From Pseudomonas urmiensis (GTDB lineage: Bacteria > Pseudomonadota > Gammaproteobacteria > Pseudomonadales > Pseudomonadaceae): a DNA stretch of 64,000 nt. The notes under the pieces are model-generated. The model was given only the letters and a program-made list of their open reading frames with translations. It was not told where the DNA came from and made no database searches. The stretch lies in the NCBI RefSeq assembly GCF_014268815.2, contig NZ_JABWRE020000001.1:3787001-3851000 (forward strand), read 5' to 3'. Of the stretch, positions 9,094-17,840 are shown in pieces. The position numbers and the translations under genes are program-made. The stretch's first letter is position 1; each line of letters opens with the position of its first letter.

Positions 9094-10161
9094 TCAGTAC
9101 CCGAGCCTGCGCAATACCTGTCCTTCCTCCAGCGCATCCGCCCGTCCATAAAAGCGCATCAGCGCCCCGGTCCTATTGGTAAAAATCCCATCCACCCCGG
9201 CCTGCATCGCCTTGGCGAAATCCACCGGCTCATCAAGGGTATACACATGCACCAGCAGCCCCTGTTGATGGCTGAGCTGGTTCATCCACGGCTCAATCAA
9301 ATCGGCATAGCTCTGTTCGCCCAACTGGCTGCGCCGCGCCGATGGCCCTGTGGCGATCGCGCCGCCCGCCTTGGCAAACTCAAGCCAACGTTCGAACTCA
9401 GCCCGATCGCGAGGCCGCTGACGGGCGTAGAACGCCGCTTTGTCGCGCTCACCCGATTCGGCAAACGACTGCCCCGAGGCCGGCTCGATACTGCCCTTGC
9501 CCACCCACAGCAACAGCACCTTGGGCACCTGTGGCATGGCCTCATGCAGCAGTCGCAGGCTGTTGCGATCAAACGTCTGCAGTACCACCCGCCCGGGCTT
9601 GTCCAGCCAGCCCCGCGCCTTGAGCCGCTCGGCCAGATCACGCTCGATGCCAGGAAACTGCCCCGGCATCTTGGTCTCGATATACAACCCAGGCCGCTGC
9701 TGCGGGCTGTCTTCTGCGATGTCGATCACCTCATCCAGGGTCAGGATTGGTAGCTGCTTGAACGAAGCCCGGGCGCGATCCGGATACGCCTGGTTGAACC
9801 AGCTGCCCGCGTCCAGCGATTTAAGCTCCGCCAAGGTGAAAGCGCTGACCGGGCTGTCACGGCGCGTGGGGAAGCGCTCGGCGACATCACTGGTGCGCGA
9901 CAGCACATCGTCGTGCACCACCACCAGCACGCCATCGCGGGTGCGTTGCAGGTCCAGCTCCAGATAGTCAGCGCCCAGTTCGCGGGCCAGCAGGTAAGCC
10001 GGCCTGGTGGACTCGGGCGCATCGAAAGACGCACCGCGATGGGCGATCACTGCCGGATGTGCAATGCCCTGGGCAGCCGCCAAGCTGCGCCCATCGCTGG
10101 CTTGGGCCGCGCCCGACAACAGTGTTGCAAGGCCCAGTGCCCGTACGATCTGCGTGTGCAT
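9094..10161 (-). CDS. periplasmic glycerophosphodiester phosphodiesterase
   Basis: GDPD-family enzyme that splits glycerophosphodiesters to glycerol-3-phosphate and an alcohol. The first about 22 residues (MHTQIVRALGLATLLSGAAQ) are a signal peptide, so it acts in the periplasm. The TIM-barrel active-site residues are visible: HRGAS with His41 and Arg42, Glu50, YLELDLQ with Glu68 and Asp70, and VVHDD with His83. At 355 residues it matches periplasmic GlpQ-type enzymes. No glp transport gene is adjacent, so the glpQ name is not assigned. Confidence 0.87.
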   Translation of the reverse strand: MHTQIVRALGLATLLSGAAQASDGRSLAAAQGIAHPAVIAHRGASFDAPESTRPAYLLARELGADYLELDLQRTRDGVLVVVHDDVLSRTSDVAERFPTRRDSPVSAFTLAELKSLDAGSWFNQAYPDRARASFKQLPILTLDEVIDIAEDSPQQRPGLYIETKMPGQFPGIERDLAERLKARGWLDKPGRVVLQTFDRNSLRLLHEAMPQVPKVLLLWVGKGSIEPASGQSFAESGERDKAAFYARQRPRDRAEFERWLEFAKAGGAIATGPSARRSQLGEQSYADLIEPWMNQLSHQQGLLVHVYTLDEPVDFAKAMQAGVDGIFTNRTGALMRFYGRADALEEGQVLRRLGY

Positions 10162-10262
10162 CTTGGCTCTCCTGCGTCTCTATCCATGGCCAGACAGCCT
10201 CGCACAGCTTGCATGACATGCTAAAGTCCCCGCGATTTCCGCCTCTACCCCTGGACCCTCGC

Positions 10263-11279
10263 ATGCCTGCACTAGACGCCCACCTGATCGCCTGGCCAAC
10301 GCTCAACGCCAGCCATCCCTGCGATGCCTTGCTGCTGGGCAATGGTGCCAGCCGTGCGCTGTGGAAACCGTTCGGCTATTTCTCGCTGTTCGAACAGGCC
10401 CAGCGCGTGCGACACAAGGCCTTGGGTGTCAGCGACCAGGCGTTGTTCAAGGCGTTGGGCACAGAGTTGTTCGAGCCGGTGCTGAGCACCTTGAACACCA
10501 CGGTCCGGGCCAACGCTGCGCTGGCGATCAACTCCACCGCGCCGCTGAACCGCTACTACTCGCTCAAAGAAGCGCTGATCCATGCCGTGCGCGCGGTGCA
10601 TATGCCCTGGCCACTGATGCCAAGCGCCACCCTCGACACGATCAACCAGGCGCTGCGTGGCTATCGCCGTGTCTATACCAGCAACTACGACCTGCTCTTG
10701 CCCTGGGCGATGCGCCATGCACCGCAGGGGTTTGCCTCGCTGTTCGATGAAGAAGGCTTTTTCGATGTGCGCAACACGCGCAGCGAAGGTACGCGGGTGA
10801 TGCACCTGCATGGCGGGCTGCACTTGCTCAAGCTGCCCGACGGCAGCACCCGCCAGCGCAGCGCCAATAACGCCGAGTTGCTCGATGGCTTTGCCGTGAA
10901 CATTCCCGGTGAAGTGCCGTTGTTCATCAACGAGGATCGCAGCGAACACAAACTGCGGGCTATTCGTCATTCCGATTACCTGTCTTGGTGCCTGGGCCAA
11001 CTCGCCGGTGAAACCCAGGGGCTATGCCTGTTCGGGCAGCATCTGGATAGCAGCGACCAACACCTGCTCGAGGCCATTCGCCAGGCGCGGCCGGCACACC
11101 TGGCGATCGCCATTCGGCCGCTGAGCGAGGCTTCGGTTATCAACCAAAAACAGCATTTCATTCAGCGGTTTGCCGATATTCCACACATTTCCCTGCACTT
11201 TTTCGACGCCAGCACCCACCCGTTGGGCGATACCCAGCTGGCCATCGACGTCCCCGCTGATTTCTCCCGGCGGCACTGA
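10263..11279 (+). CDS. SIR2-like domain protein (DUF4917 type)
   Basis: A 338-residue soluble protein with the pattern of a SIR2/NAD-binding fold: LLLGNGAS at 23-30, YTSNYDLLL at 138-146, HLHGG at 181-185, and LFGQHLDSSD at 256-265. These match the nucleotide-binding loops of SIR2-like proteins, and the layout fits DUF4917. Whether it hydrolyses NAD is not known. An in-frame ATG at 10218 is an alternative start; neither has a strong ribosome site. It is divergent from the phosphodiesterase gene and stands alone. SIR2-like proteins include anti-phage effectors, but no defence partner gene is nearby. Confidence 0.7.
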   Translation: MPALDAHLIAWPTLNASHPCDALLLGNGASRALWKPFGYFSLFEQAQRVRHKALGVSDQALFKALGTELFEPVLSTLNTTVRANAALAINSTAPLNRYYSLKEALIHAVRAVHMPWPLMPSATLDTINQALRGYRRVYTSNYDLLLPWAMRHAPQGFASLFDEEGFFDVRNTRSEGTRVMHLHGGLHLLKLPDGSTRQRSANNAELLDGFAVNIPGEVPLFINEDRSEHKLRAIRHSDYLSWCLGQLAGETQGLCLFGQHLDSSDQHLLEAIRQARPAHLAIAIRPLSEASVINQKQHFIQRFADIPHISLHFFDASTHPLGDTQLAIDVPADFSRRH

Positions 11280-11300
11280 ACGAGCAATCAGTAAAACTTG

Positions 11301-11319
11301 GCAAATGTAAATAATTATC
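11301..11319 (+). promoter_or_regulatory. predicted Fur box
   Basis: This 19-base site (ends ATAATTATC) matches the GATAATGATAATCATTATC consensus at 14 positions by hand count. It lies 45 bases before an iron-starvation-type ECF sigma gene, where Fur control is expected. Confidence 0.5.
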
Positions 11320-11363
11320 GATAAGATCCGCACCCTTTCTCCAGGCCAGCCCGGAAAGCGTGC

Positions 11364-11897
11364 ATGCAGCGCCTCAAACCCGACCCAGCCGCCCAGGAAT
11401 CCTGCCGGGGTTTCTATGCCGACATCCTGCACTTCCTGCGCAAGCGCATGGACAATGCCAGCGATGCCGCAGACATGACCCAGGACGTGTTCACCCAATG
11501 GCTGGGGTATCGCGACCGGGCCAAGGTCGAGCAGCCGCGGGCGTTTCTGTTCCAGATGGCGCGCAACCTGCTCAGCGACCATTGGCGCCGGCAGAAGGTG
11601 CGCCACAGCGCGCTGGGCGAAGAGCAGGCCGAGGTGCTGCACAGCGAGCCGGCCAACGACCCGCTCGACCACGCCCAGCGCCAGCAACGCCTGGAACATC
11701 TGCGCCAGGTGCTCGCGCAACTCTCGCCGCGGCGCCGCGAAGCCCTTATGCTGCATCGCTTCGAAGGACTGACCCAGGCGCAGATCGCACAACGCATGAA
11801 TATTTCAGTAAGCATGGTCGAAAAGCACATCGCCGCCGCCCTGCTGCAGTGCAAGCAACGCCTGGACAGCGATAACGGCAGGGAGCACGCAGAATGA
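11364..11897 (+). CDS. FecI-type ECF sigma factor
   Basis: Extracytoplasmic-function sigma factor of 177 residues. The region 2 part includes DAADMTQDVFTQWL (about 35-50) and ARNLLSDHWRR; region 4 has LSPRRREALMLHRFEGLTQ and a helix-turn-helix ending in MVEKHIAAALL, all typical of iron-starvation sigma factors. It should direct transcription of the receptor gene at 12959. GGAAAG lies about 10 bases before the ATG. The stop overlaps the start of the next gene (ATGA), and the Fur-like box upstream suggests induction by iron limitation. Confidence 0.92.
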   Translation: MQRLKPDPAAQESCRGFYADILHFLRKRMDNASDAADMTQDVFTQWLGYRDRAKVEQPRAFLFQMARNLLSDHWRRQKVRHSALGEEQAEVLHSEPANDPLDHAQRQQRLEHLRQVLAQLSPRRREALMLHRFEGLTQAQIAQRMNISVSMVEKHIAAALLQCKQRLDSDNGREHAE

Positions 11898-12841
11898 CCC
11901 CTCTTGACGATCTCGACGCCAACTCGATCGACGCCCAGGCCGCCAGCTGGTTCAGCCGCAACCGCAATGCCCCCTCGCGTGAGGCACGCAAGGCCTTTGC
12001 CCAGTGGTTGCAAGACCCGCAGAACGCTCGCGCCTATCGCCAGTTCGAGCAACTATGGGACGACCTCGAGGCGCTCAAACAGGCCAACCGCCCGGTGCCC
12101 CTGGTGGTCCGCCGCGCGCCGCGCTGGCGCCCGGCCCTGGCCGCCGCCGCTGCGCTGCTGTGTGCGCTGCTGGCCGGCAATCTCGGCGCTGGCAGCAGCG
12201 CCTACCAACAGCGTCTGAGCGCCCAGCACGACCTGCGCAGCCTGCGCCTGCCCGACGGCAGCCAGTTGGTGATCAACGCCCAGACCCGGCTGCGCCTGGA
12301 CTTCAGCGCCGAGCGCCGGCTGATCCACCTCGATCAAGGCCAGCTGTACATCGACGTGGCACCGGACAAGGAGCGGCCACTGCTCATCGACGCGGGCAGA
12401 GGACAAGTACGGGTGGTGGGCACAGGCTTCGATGTGCGCCGCGGTGAAAAGGAGCTGGTGGTCACAGTCGCCCACGGCCAGGTAGCCTTCGACACACCAG
12501 GCGAAACTAATCCGCCGCTGCTGCTCGGCGCAGGTCAACAGGCCACCTACGACACAACGCGAGGCACTGTCACCCAACAGGCATTGAACGACCAGCCGGT
12601 AGCCGACTGGCGCGACGGTCATGTGAGCTTTCGCAACCGCGAGTTGGCCAGCCTGATTGACGAACTCCGCCTGTACCGCGAACAGCCGGTGCTGCTGGCC
12701 GATCCGTCACTTGGGCAATACAAAGTCTCAGGGAATCTCGACGTACACGACCCGGACGCCCTGCTCAACGCCCTGCCCGCTCTGCTGCCGGTGAAAACCA
12801 CCTTGCTGGCCGACGGACGCCTGCGCATCGACCGCCGCTGA
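11894..12841 (+). CDS. FecR-type anti-sigma/sigma regulator
   Basis: FecR-family regulator of 315 residues that holds or activates the sigma factor in response to the occupied receptor. An N-terminal cytoplasmic domain (DUF4880 type, ASWFSRNRNAPSREARKAFAQWL near 17-39) precedes one transmembrane segment near 75-97 and a periplasmic FecR domain with LRLPDGSQLVINAQTRL. The C-terminal part (about 235-315) is the signalling portion that meets the receptor N-terminal domain. It is translationally coupled to the sigma gene by a 4-base overlap. Confidence 0.92.
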   Translation: MTPLDDLDANSIDAQAASWFSRNRNAPSREARKAFAQWLQDPQNARAYRQFEQLWDDLEALKQANRPVPLVVRRAPRWRPALAAAAALLCALLAGNLGAGSSAYQQRLSAQHDLRSLRLPDGSQLVINAQTRLRLDFSAERRLIHLDQGQLYIDVAPDKERPLLIDAGRGQVRVVGTGFDVRRGEKELVVTVAHGQVAFDTPGETNPPLLLGAGQQATYDTTRGTVTQQALNDQPVADWRDGHVSFRNRELASLIDELRLYREQPVLLADPSLGQYKVSGNLDVHDPDALLNALPALLPVKTTLLADGRLRIDRR

Positions 12842-12868
12842 TTTTTTTAAGAATTTTTATCATTCGCA

Positions 12869-12898
12869 GGTGAGGACTTTTCTCAACGCCACGTCTTC
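12869..12898 (+). promoter_or_regulatory. candidate ECF-sigma promoter of the receptor gene
   Basis: GGTGAGGACTTTTCTC followed by ACGTCTTC resembles the conserved stretch found between fecR and receptor genes in Pseudomonas, with a GGTGAGGG-like -35 side and a CGTC-type -10. This is recognition by eye; no transcript start is known. Confidence 0.35.
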
Positions 12899-12958
12899 CT
12901 CCCCGCCTGTCGCGCAATTGGCAGGCTTTTTCCGGCCTATTGCCGTTTGGGGGAATTC

Positions 12959-15511
12959 ATGTTGTCCGCGTTGCGTCCGTTGCGATCCTTGCCTGTTCGT
13001 CCATCCCTGCTGGTGCTGTGCCTGGCTGTGAGCCTGGCCGCCGAGGCCGCGCCTGTACAGCTCGACCTGCCGGCCCAAGCGCTGGCCCGCTCGCTCAGCC
13101 AACTGGCGCAGCAGGCCAAGGTGCAGTTGCTGTTCGATGAGGCGGTGCTGCGCGATGCCCAGGCCCCTGCGCTCAACGGCGCCTATGAGGCGCACGAGGC
13201 GATCTCCCGCCTGCTGGCCGGCAGCCGCTTCAGCGTACTGCGCATGGGTGAAACCTACGTGGTGCGCCTGCGCGAGGACCAACCCAACGCCGACAACAGC
13301 ATCCAGCTCGGCGCCCTGAGCATCGTCGGCGATGGCCAGCAGGTCACACCCGACAACGTCGGCCGCTCGACCCTGGACCAGGAACAGATCGACCGCTACC
13401 AGCCCAGCAACATCCCCAGCGTCTTGGCCACCCTGCCTGGAGTGAACATGGGCGGTTCGGCCAAACCTGGCGGGCAGACCATCAACATCTGGGGCATGGG
13501 TGACGCCGAAGATGTGCCGATGACCGTCGACGGCGCTACCAAGAGCGGTTTCGAGCGCTACCAGCAGGGCACCATCTTCATCGAGCCAGAACTGATCAAG
13601 TTCATCGAGGTGGAAAAAGGCCCGCACTCGGTCAAGACCGGCAACGGCGGCTTTGGTGGCAGCGTCAACATGCAGACCAAGGACGCCAGCGACCTGCTGC
13701 AAGAGGGCCGCAACAGCGGCGCGATGGTCAAGTACGGCTATGCCAGCAACGACCACCAGCAGATCTACAGCTCGGCGCTGTTCGGCCGCAGCGACGATGG
13801 CCGCATCGACGGCTTGGTCTACCTGACCAAGCGCGACGGCGGCGACATGAAGATGGCCGACCGCCTGCCCGATCCGGAAAACCGCTACCCGATCAACCCC
13901 AAGCGCCTGCCCAACAGCGCCTTGGACCTGGAAGGCGCTTTGCTCAAGAGCAACATCCATTTTACCGACGAGCACAGCCTGGGGCTGTCCTGGTCGCGCT
14001 CGCAGACCGAGCGCTGGACGGCCTTCTCGTCCACCGCCTACCCGACCCCGCCGACCCAGGCCAACATCGATCGCTATGGCTACGAAAACGCGATCAAACG
14101 CTTCCTCGCCCTGCGCAACACGGTCGACACCACCTGGTCGGCCACCTACAACTACCAGCCGATCGAAAATCCCTGGGTCGATTTGCAGGTCAAATATTCC
14201 GAGTCAGACACCGACCAGACTGACGAACGCAACGCCACGGCGTTCTTCCAGGCCGCCACGGGCGGGCGCAAGATGGACACCGAGTACAAGGACCGCATGC
14301 TCGATGTGAAGAACACCAGCCTGTTCACCACCGGCCCGCTCGAACATGCGCTGACCGCAGGGTTGCAAGTGCGCCAGCATGAGCGGGATACGCAGATGTG
14401 GATGCCGGGCAAGATGTACGACGTGCCCAAGTACAACTACGGCCATTTCCAGCCGTACTTCATGCCGCGTGGCAAGGTCGAGAGCCAGGGCTACTACCTG
14501 CAGGATGCGATCACCATTGGCGACCTGACCATCACCCCATCGCTGCGTTACGACCACGTGACCAACGAAGGCGAGCCAAACCAGGCGCCCTACTACAACA
14601 GCCCAGCAGCCGGTCACGACTACAGCGCCAAGACCTACAGCGGCTGGTCGCCGCGCCTGGCGCTGTTCTACAAGCTAAACGACCAGCACGCGCTGTTCGC
14701 CAACTACAGCAAGACCTGGCGTGCCCCGGTGCTGGACGAGCAGTACGAAGTGCAGGGCGTGGGCAGCCGCACGGCCACCAGCCGTAACCTCGACCCCGAG
14801 CGCATCACCGGTATTCGCCTGGGCAGCATCAGCAATTTCTCCAACGTGTTCGTGCAGGGCGACAGCGCACAGATTCGCACCACGCTGTTCCGCAACCATG
14901 TCAAAGACGAGATTTTCAAAGCCACGGGTATTGGTTGCCAGCAGCAGATGGTCACTGGCGGCACCATCGCCCAGACCTGCGGCGGCGGGCTGATGAGCAA
15001 CTACCGCAACATTGGCGACACGGTGTACCAGGGCTATGAGGTGGAGACCTTCTACGACGCCACCTACCTGTTCGGTGCCCTGTCGTACGCCTGGATGGAA
15101 GGCCGCCACGAAGGCGCCTACACCAACCCATGGGGTCCGGATGTGTGGGCCAAGGACGTGCCGGCGCCCAAGTGGATCGCCACCCTGGGCGTGAAGATTC
15201 CGGCCTGGGATGCCCGCGTCGGCTGGACTGCCGAGTTCGTTAGCAAGACTCACCATCTGCCCAGCGACAAGTACTTCGAAGGCCCGGCCAGCGCATTGGG
15301 CGACCGCTACTACGACAACTTCGGCAACGAGCGTTATCAGATCCACGGCCTGTTCGCCAACTGGAAACCGCAGCAGCCTTACCTGAAAGGCACTGAGGTC
15401 AACCTGACGGTGGACAACCTGTTCAATGTGTCGGTGCGGCCGGAATTGTCTGGGGAAAATGCCTACACCATCGGGCGTAATGCCAAGGTCAGTGTGACCC
15501 GGTTCTTCTGA
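12959..15511 (+). CDS. TonB-dependent receptor with signalling domain, probable heme/hemoprotein type
   Basis: Outer-membrane receptor of 850 residues. A signal peptide ends near AAEAAP. The following STN domain (about 30-105, QLDLPAQALARSLSQLAQQ) signals to the FecR-type regulator. A plug with VEKGPHSVKTGNGGFGGSV and a beta-barrel ending in aromatic Phe (SVTRFF) follow. The plug and barrel resemble the hemoglobin/transferrin/lactoferrin receptor group, so heme uptake of the Hxu kind is the best guess; a siderophore cannot be excluded. GGGGGAA just before ATG 12959 decides the start over a TTG four codons upstream. Confidence 0.88.
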   Translation: MLSALRPLRSLPVRPSLLVLCLAVSLAAEAAPVQLDLPAQALARSLSQLAQQAKVQLLFDEAVLRDAQAPALNGAYEAHEAISRLLAGSRFSVLRMGETYVVRLREDQPNADNSIQLGALSIVGDGQQVTPDNVGRSTLDQEQIDRYQPSNIPSVLATLPGVNMGGSAKPGGQTINIWGMGDAEDVPMTVDGATKSGFERYQQGTIFIEPELIKFIEVEKGPHSVKTGNGGFGGSVNMQTKDASDLLQEGRNSGAMVKYGYASNDHQQIYSSALFGRSDDGRIDGLVYLTKRDGGDMKMADRLPDPENRYPINPKRLPNSALDLEGALLKSNIHFTDEHSLGLSWSRSQTERWTAFSSTAYPTPPTQANIDRYGYENAIKRFLALRNTVDTTWSATYNYQPIENPWVDLQVKYSESDTDQTDERNATAFFQAATGGRKMDTEYKDRMLDVKNTSLFTTGPLEHALTAGLQVRQHERDTQMWMPGKMYDVPKYNYGHFQPYFMPRGKVESQGYYLQDAITIGDLTITPSLRYDHVTNEGEPNQAPYYNSPAAGHDYSAKTYSGWSPRLALFYKLNDQHALFANYSKTWRAPVLDEQYEVQGVGSRTATSRNLDPERITGIRLGSISNFSNVFVQGDSAQIRTTLFRNHVKDEIFKATGIGCQQQMVTGGTIAQTCGGGLMSNYRNIGDTVYQGYEVETFYDATYLFGALSYAWMEGRHEGAYTNPWGPDVWAKDVPAPKWIATLGVKIPAWDARVGWTAEFVSKTHHLPSDKYFEGPASALGDRYYDNFGNERYQIHGLFANWKPQQPYLKGTEVNLTVDNLFNVSVRPELSGENAYTIGRNAKVSVTRFF

Positions 15512-15533
15512 AACATCTGACACTTCGCGGCGC

Positions 15534-15667
15534 CCTTTTCGCGGGCAAGCCCGCTCCCACAGGGATAGCGCTGCTTTGGAAGTATGCGCGATGCCCACTC
15601 CCACAGGGATAGCGCTGCTTTCGAAGGTATCGCGGTACTTGTGGGAGCGGGCTTGCCCGCGAAAAGG
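15534..15667. repeat. composite REP with internal 24-bp direct repeat
   Basis: Outer arms CCTTTTCGCGGGCAAGCCCG and its inverted copy enclose two direct copies of a 24-base unit (15554-15577 and 15598-15621, beginning CTCCCACAGGG and ending GCTGCTTT). This looks like a REP pair that duplicated internally. It separates the receptor gene from a convergent methyltransferase gene and may act as a bidirectional terminator. Confidence 0.85.
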
Positions 15668-15678
15668 CCAACGCGCAG

Positions 15679-16899
15679 TCAGATAGCGATCAAGCCATCC
15701 GCCCGCAACAACGTCTCCAGGCAATGCTCGCTGACGCCATAGAACGCCTTGAGCTGGGCAATCTTCTGCAAAAGGGCAGTCGCATCCACCGGCTGCTTGC
15801 GCTTGACCGCAAGAATCATCTTGTTCTTGTTGGTGTGCTCCAGCGAGATGAACTCGAACACCTTGGTCTCGTAGCCACAGGCCTCCAGGTACAAGGCGCG
15901 CAGGCTGTCGGTGAGCATCTCGGCCTGTTGCCCCAGATGCAGGCCGTACTGCAACATTGGCTGCAACAAGCCTGGGCTCTGCAACTGCGGGCGTACCTGT
16001 TTGTGACAGCACGGCGAGCACATGATGATCGCCGCGTTGCAGCGAATACCGGTGTGGATGGCGTAGTCGGTGGCGATGTCACACGCGTGCAGGGCGATCA
16101 TCACCTCGATGGCCTCGGGCACCACGCTGCGCACATCGCCGCACTCGAATACCAGGCCTGGATGCTCAAGACGCGCGGCGGCGGTGTTGCACAAGTCGAC
16201 CATGTCCTGGCGCAATTCGACGCCAGTGACCTGCGCCTCGCGGCCCAGGGAGTTGCGCAGGTAATCATGCATGGCGAAGGTCAGGTAGCCCTTGCCCGAA
16301 CCGAAGTCGGCAACCCGCAATGGCTGCGCCGCCGCCAGCGGGGCACTGGCCAGGGCATGGTCGAAGACTTCGATGAACTTGTTGATCTGCTTCCACTTGC
16401 GCGACATCGACGGGATCAGCGCGCCCTGGCCATCGGTCACCCCCAGATCGCGCAGGAACGGCCTGGAAAGCTCCAGGTAGCGTTTCTTCTCGCGGTCATG
16501 CCCAGCCGCAGGCGCGGCTTCGCGCGGAGCCTGCGCCACATGGCGCTGAAGCATCGGCTTGCCTTTTTTGCTGAAGGCCAGCTGCACTTCGCCGTCAGTA
16601 GTGAACAGGTGCGCATTGCGAAAGCTGTCCGGCAACAGCTCGGCGACCAGCGCTTGCACTTGCTCGACTGGCACGTTGCGGGTGATGTCGCGGGTTTGAT
16701 GGCGGTAGACCAGCGACAGGCTTGGCTGGCCCTTGACCAACAGCGGCTTGGCGATGATCCGTTGCAGGCTCTGGTCGGCGCCAACGTGACGAGCGAGCAC
16801 CAGCTTGCTCAGGCTGCCTTGCTCCAGGGCATCGGCCAGCAGGCGCAGGAATTGGCCACGCGCATCCGGCGCGGTGGAAGCGGAAGGGTTGGCGGACAT
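15679..16899 (-). CDS. class I SAM-dependent methyltransferase
   Basis: A 406-residue protein whose central domain has a SAM-binding motif VADFGSGKGYLTF (Asp198 to about 208) and a following acidic loop GVELRQDM. HACDIATDYAI and CSPCCHKQV fit the Methyltransf_32 type found in proteins thought to act on RNA. The first about 190 residues form a separate domain that may bind the substrate. The start MSANPS at 16899 was preferred over an upstream in-frame start at 16950. The substrate is unknown. Confidence 0.8.
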   Translation of the reverse strand: MSANPSASTAPDARGQFLRLLADALEQGSLSKLVLARHVGADQSLQRIIAKPLLVKGQPSLSLVYRHQTRDITRNVPVEQVQALVAELLPDSFRNAHLFTTDGEVQLAFSKKGKPMLQRHVAQAPREAAPAAGHDREKKRYLELSRPFLRDLGVTDGQGALIPSMSRKWKQINKFIEVFDHALASAPLAAAQPLRVADFGSGKGYLTFAMHDYLRNSLGREAQVTGVELRQDMVDLCNTAAARLEHPGLVFECGDVRSVVPEAIEVMIALHACDIATDYAIHTGIRCNAAIIMCSPCCHKQVRPQLQSPGLLQPMLQYGLHLGQQAEMLTDSLRALYLEACGYETKVFEFISLEHTNKNKMILAVKRKQPVDATALLQKIAQLKAFYGVSEHCLETLLRADGLIAI

Positions 16900-16998
16900 G
16901 GGAACGGGGTGCCTCGAATTGCCGGGAGCGCTGCGCGCAATGGCGGGCATTCTACGTCGCTGGCAGCCTTGCGCGAAGGTTTTCTCGATGGGCGTGGC

Positions 16999-17616
16999 TC
17001 AGTCGAGGATCACCAAGCGGTTAGGCAATTCGTTGCGGCTATGGGTGGCCGGCAGCTGGCGGCTGAGCAGCTCACCGCAAGCATCGATGCATTCGACGAA
17101 GCCCTGCAAGGTCCGGCCCTGGCGCACCTGCTCGGTGAAACGGGCGACCAGCACGGCCCTAGCCTGGCCGTCCAGATGCTGTTCGATGCCTTTGTCAGCC
17201 AGGATCGCCACATAGTGCTCGGCCTCGCTGACGAAGATCAGCACGCCAGTAGCGCCAGCGGTACGCTGCAGGTTCAACTCGCGAAACTGCTGGCGCGCCA
17301 GGCCCGAGGCACGCCGATGGCGCAGCAGACGCGGGGTTACCAGGCTGGCCAGGCGGGCATTGCGCAGCAGCAGACACAGGCCGATGAACAGCACCACCTG
17401 GGCCACCAGCAACGCGCGCAAGCTCGGCCAATTGATCAGTAGATGCAGCACGGCAGGAATCACCAGCGCCAGCAGCGCCGCCCAGAACAGCGGCAGATAG
17501 GCATAGTCGTCGGCGCGACGCGCCAGTACCGTCACAAGTTCCGCGTCGGTGCGCCGCTCGGCGCGGGCGATGGCCTCGGCAATCTGGCGTTGCTCGTATT
17601 GATTGAAAACGGTCAT
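16999..17616 (-). CDS. TPM domain membrane protein
   Basis: A 205-residue protein starting MTVFNQYEQRQIAEAIARAE, typical of one class of TPM-domain proteins. Two hydrophobic segments (about 41-62 and 68-85) split the domain; RTDAELVTVLARRADDY lies before them and GVLIFVSEAEHYVAILADKGI after. Relatives usually sit beside lemA and a second TPM gene, neither of which is present here. The stop is about 100 bases from the methyltransferase start on the same strand. Function uncertain. Confidence 0.75.
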   Translation of the reverse strand: MTVFNQYEQRQIAEAIARAERRTDAELVTVLARRADDYAYLPLFWAALLALVIPAVLHLLINWPSLRALLVAQVVLFIGLCLLLRNARLASLVTPRLLRHRRASGLARQQFRELNLQRTAGATGVLIFVSEAEHYVAILADKGIEQHLDGQARAVLVARFTEQVRQGRTLQGFVECIDACGELLSRQLPATHSRNELPNRLVILD

Positions 17617-17840
17617 GCCATCGGTCTCTAACGTTCTTATAGTTGTTGTCCCGGCACGGGGCTGGCGCGAGTGTATCTCAACAACTGCGTGACATCAGGC
17701 ATAATCCTCCGCTGCCGCTGCATCCTGCTGTAGGAATGATCGGAAAGATCGCCCTATCACCCAAGAACAACAGCCGCCCGACAACTTTAGGCCGCGCGCG
17801 TATCCCTGTGGATACGGCCCAGGCCACGACAATGGAATTG

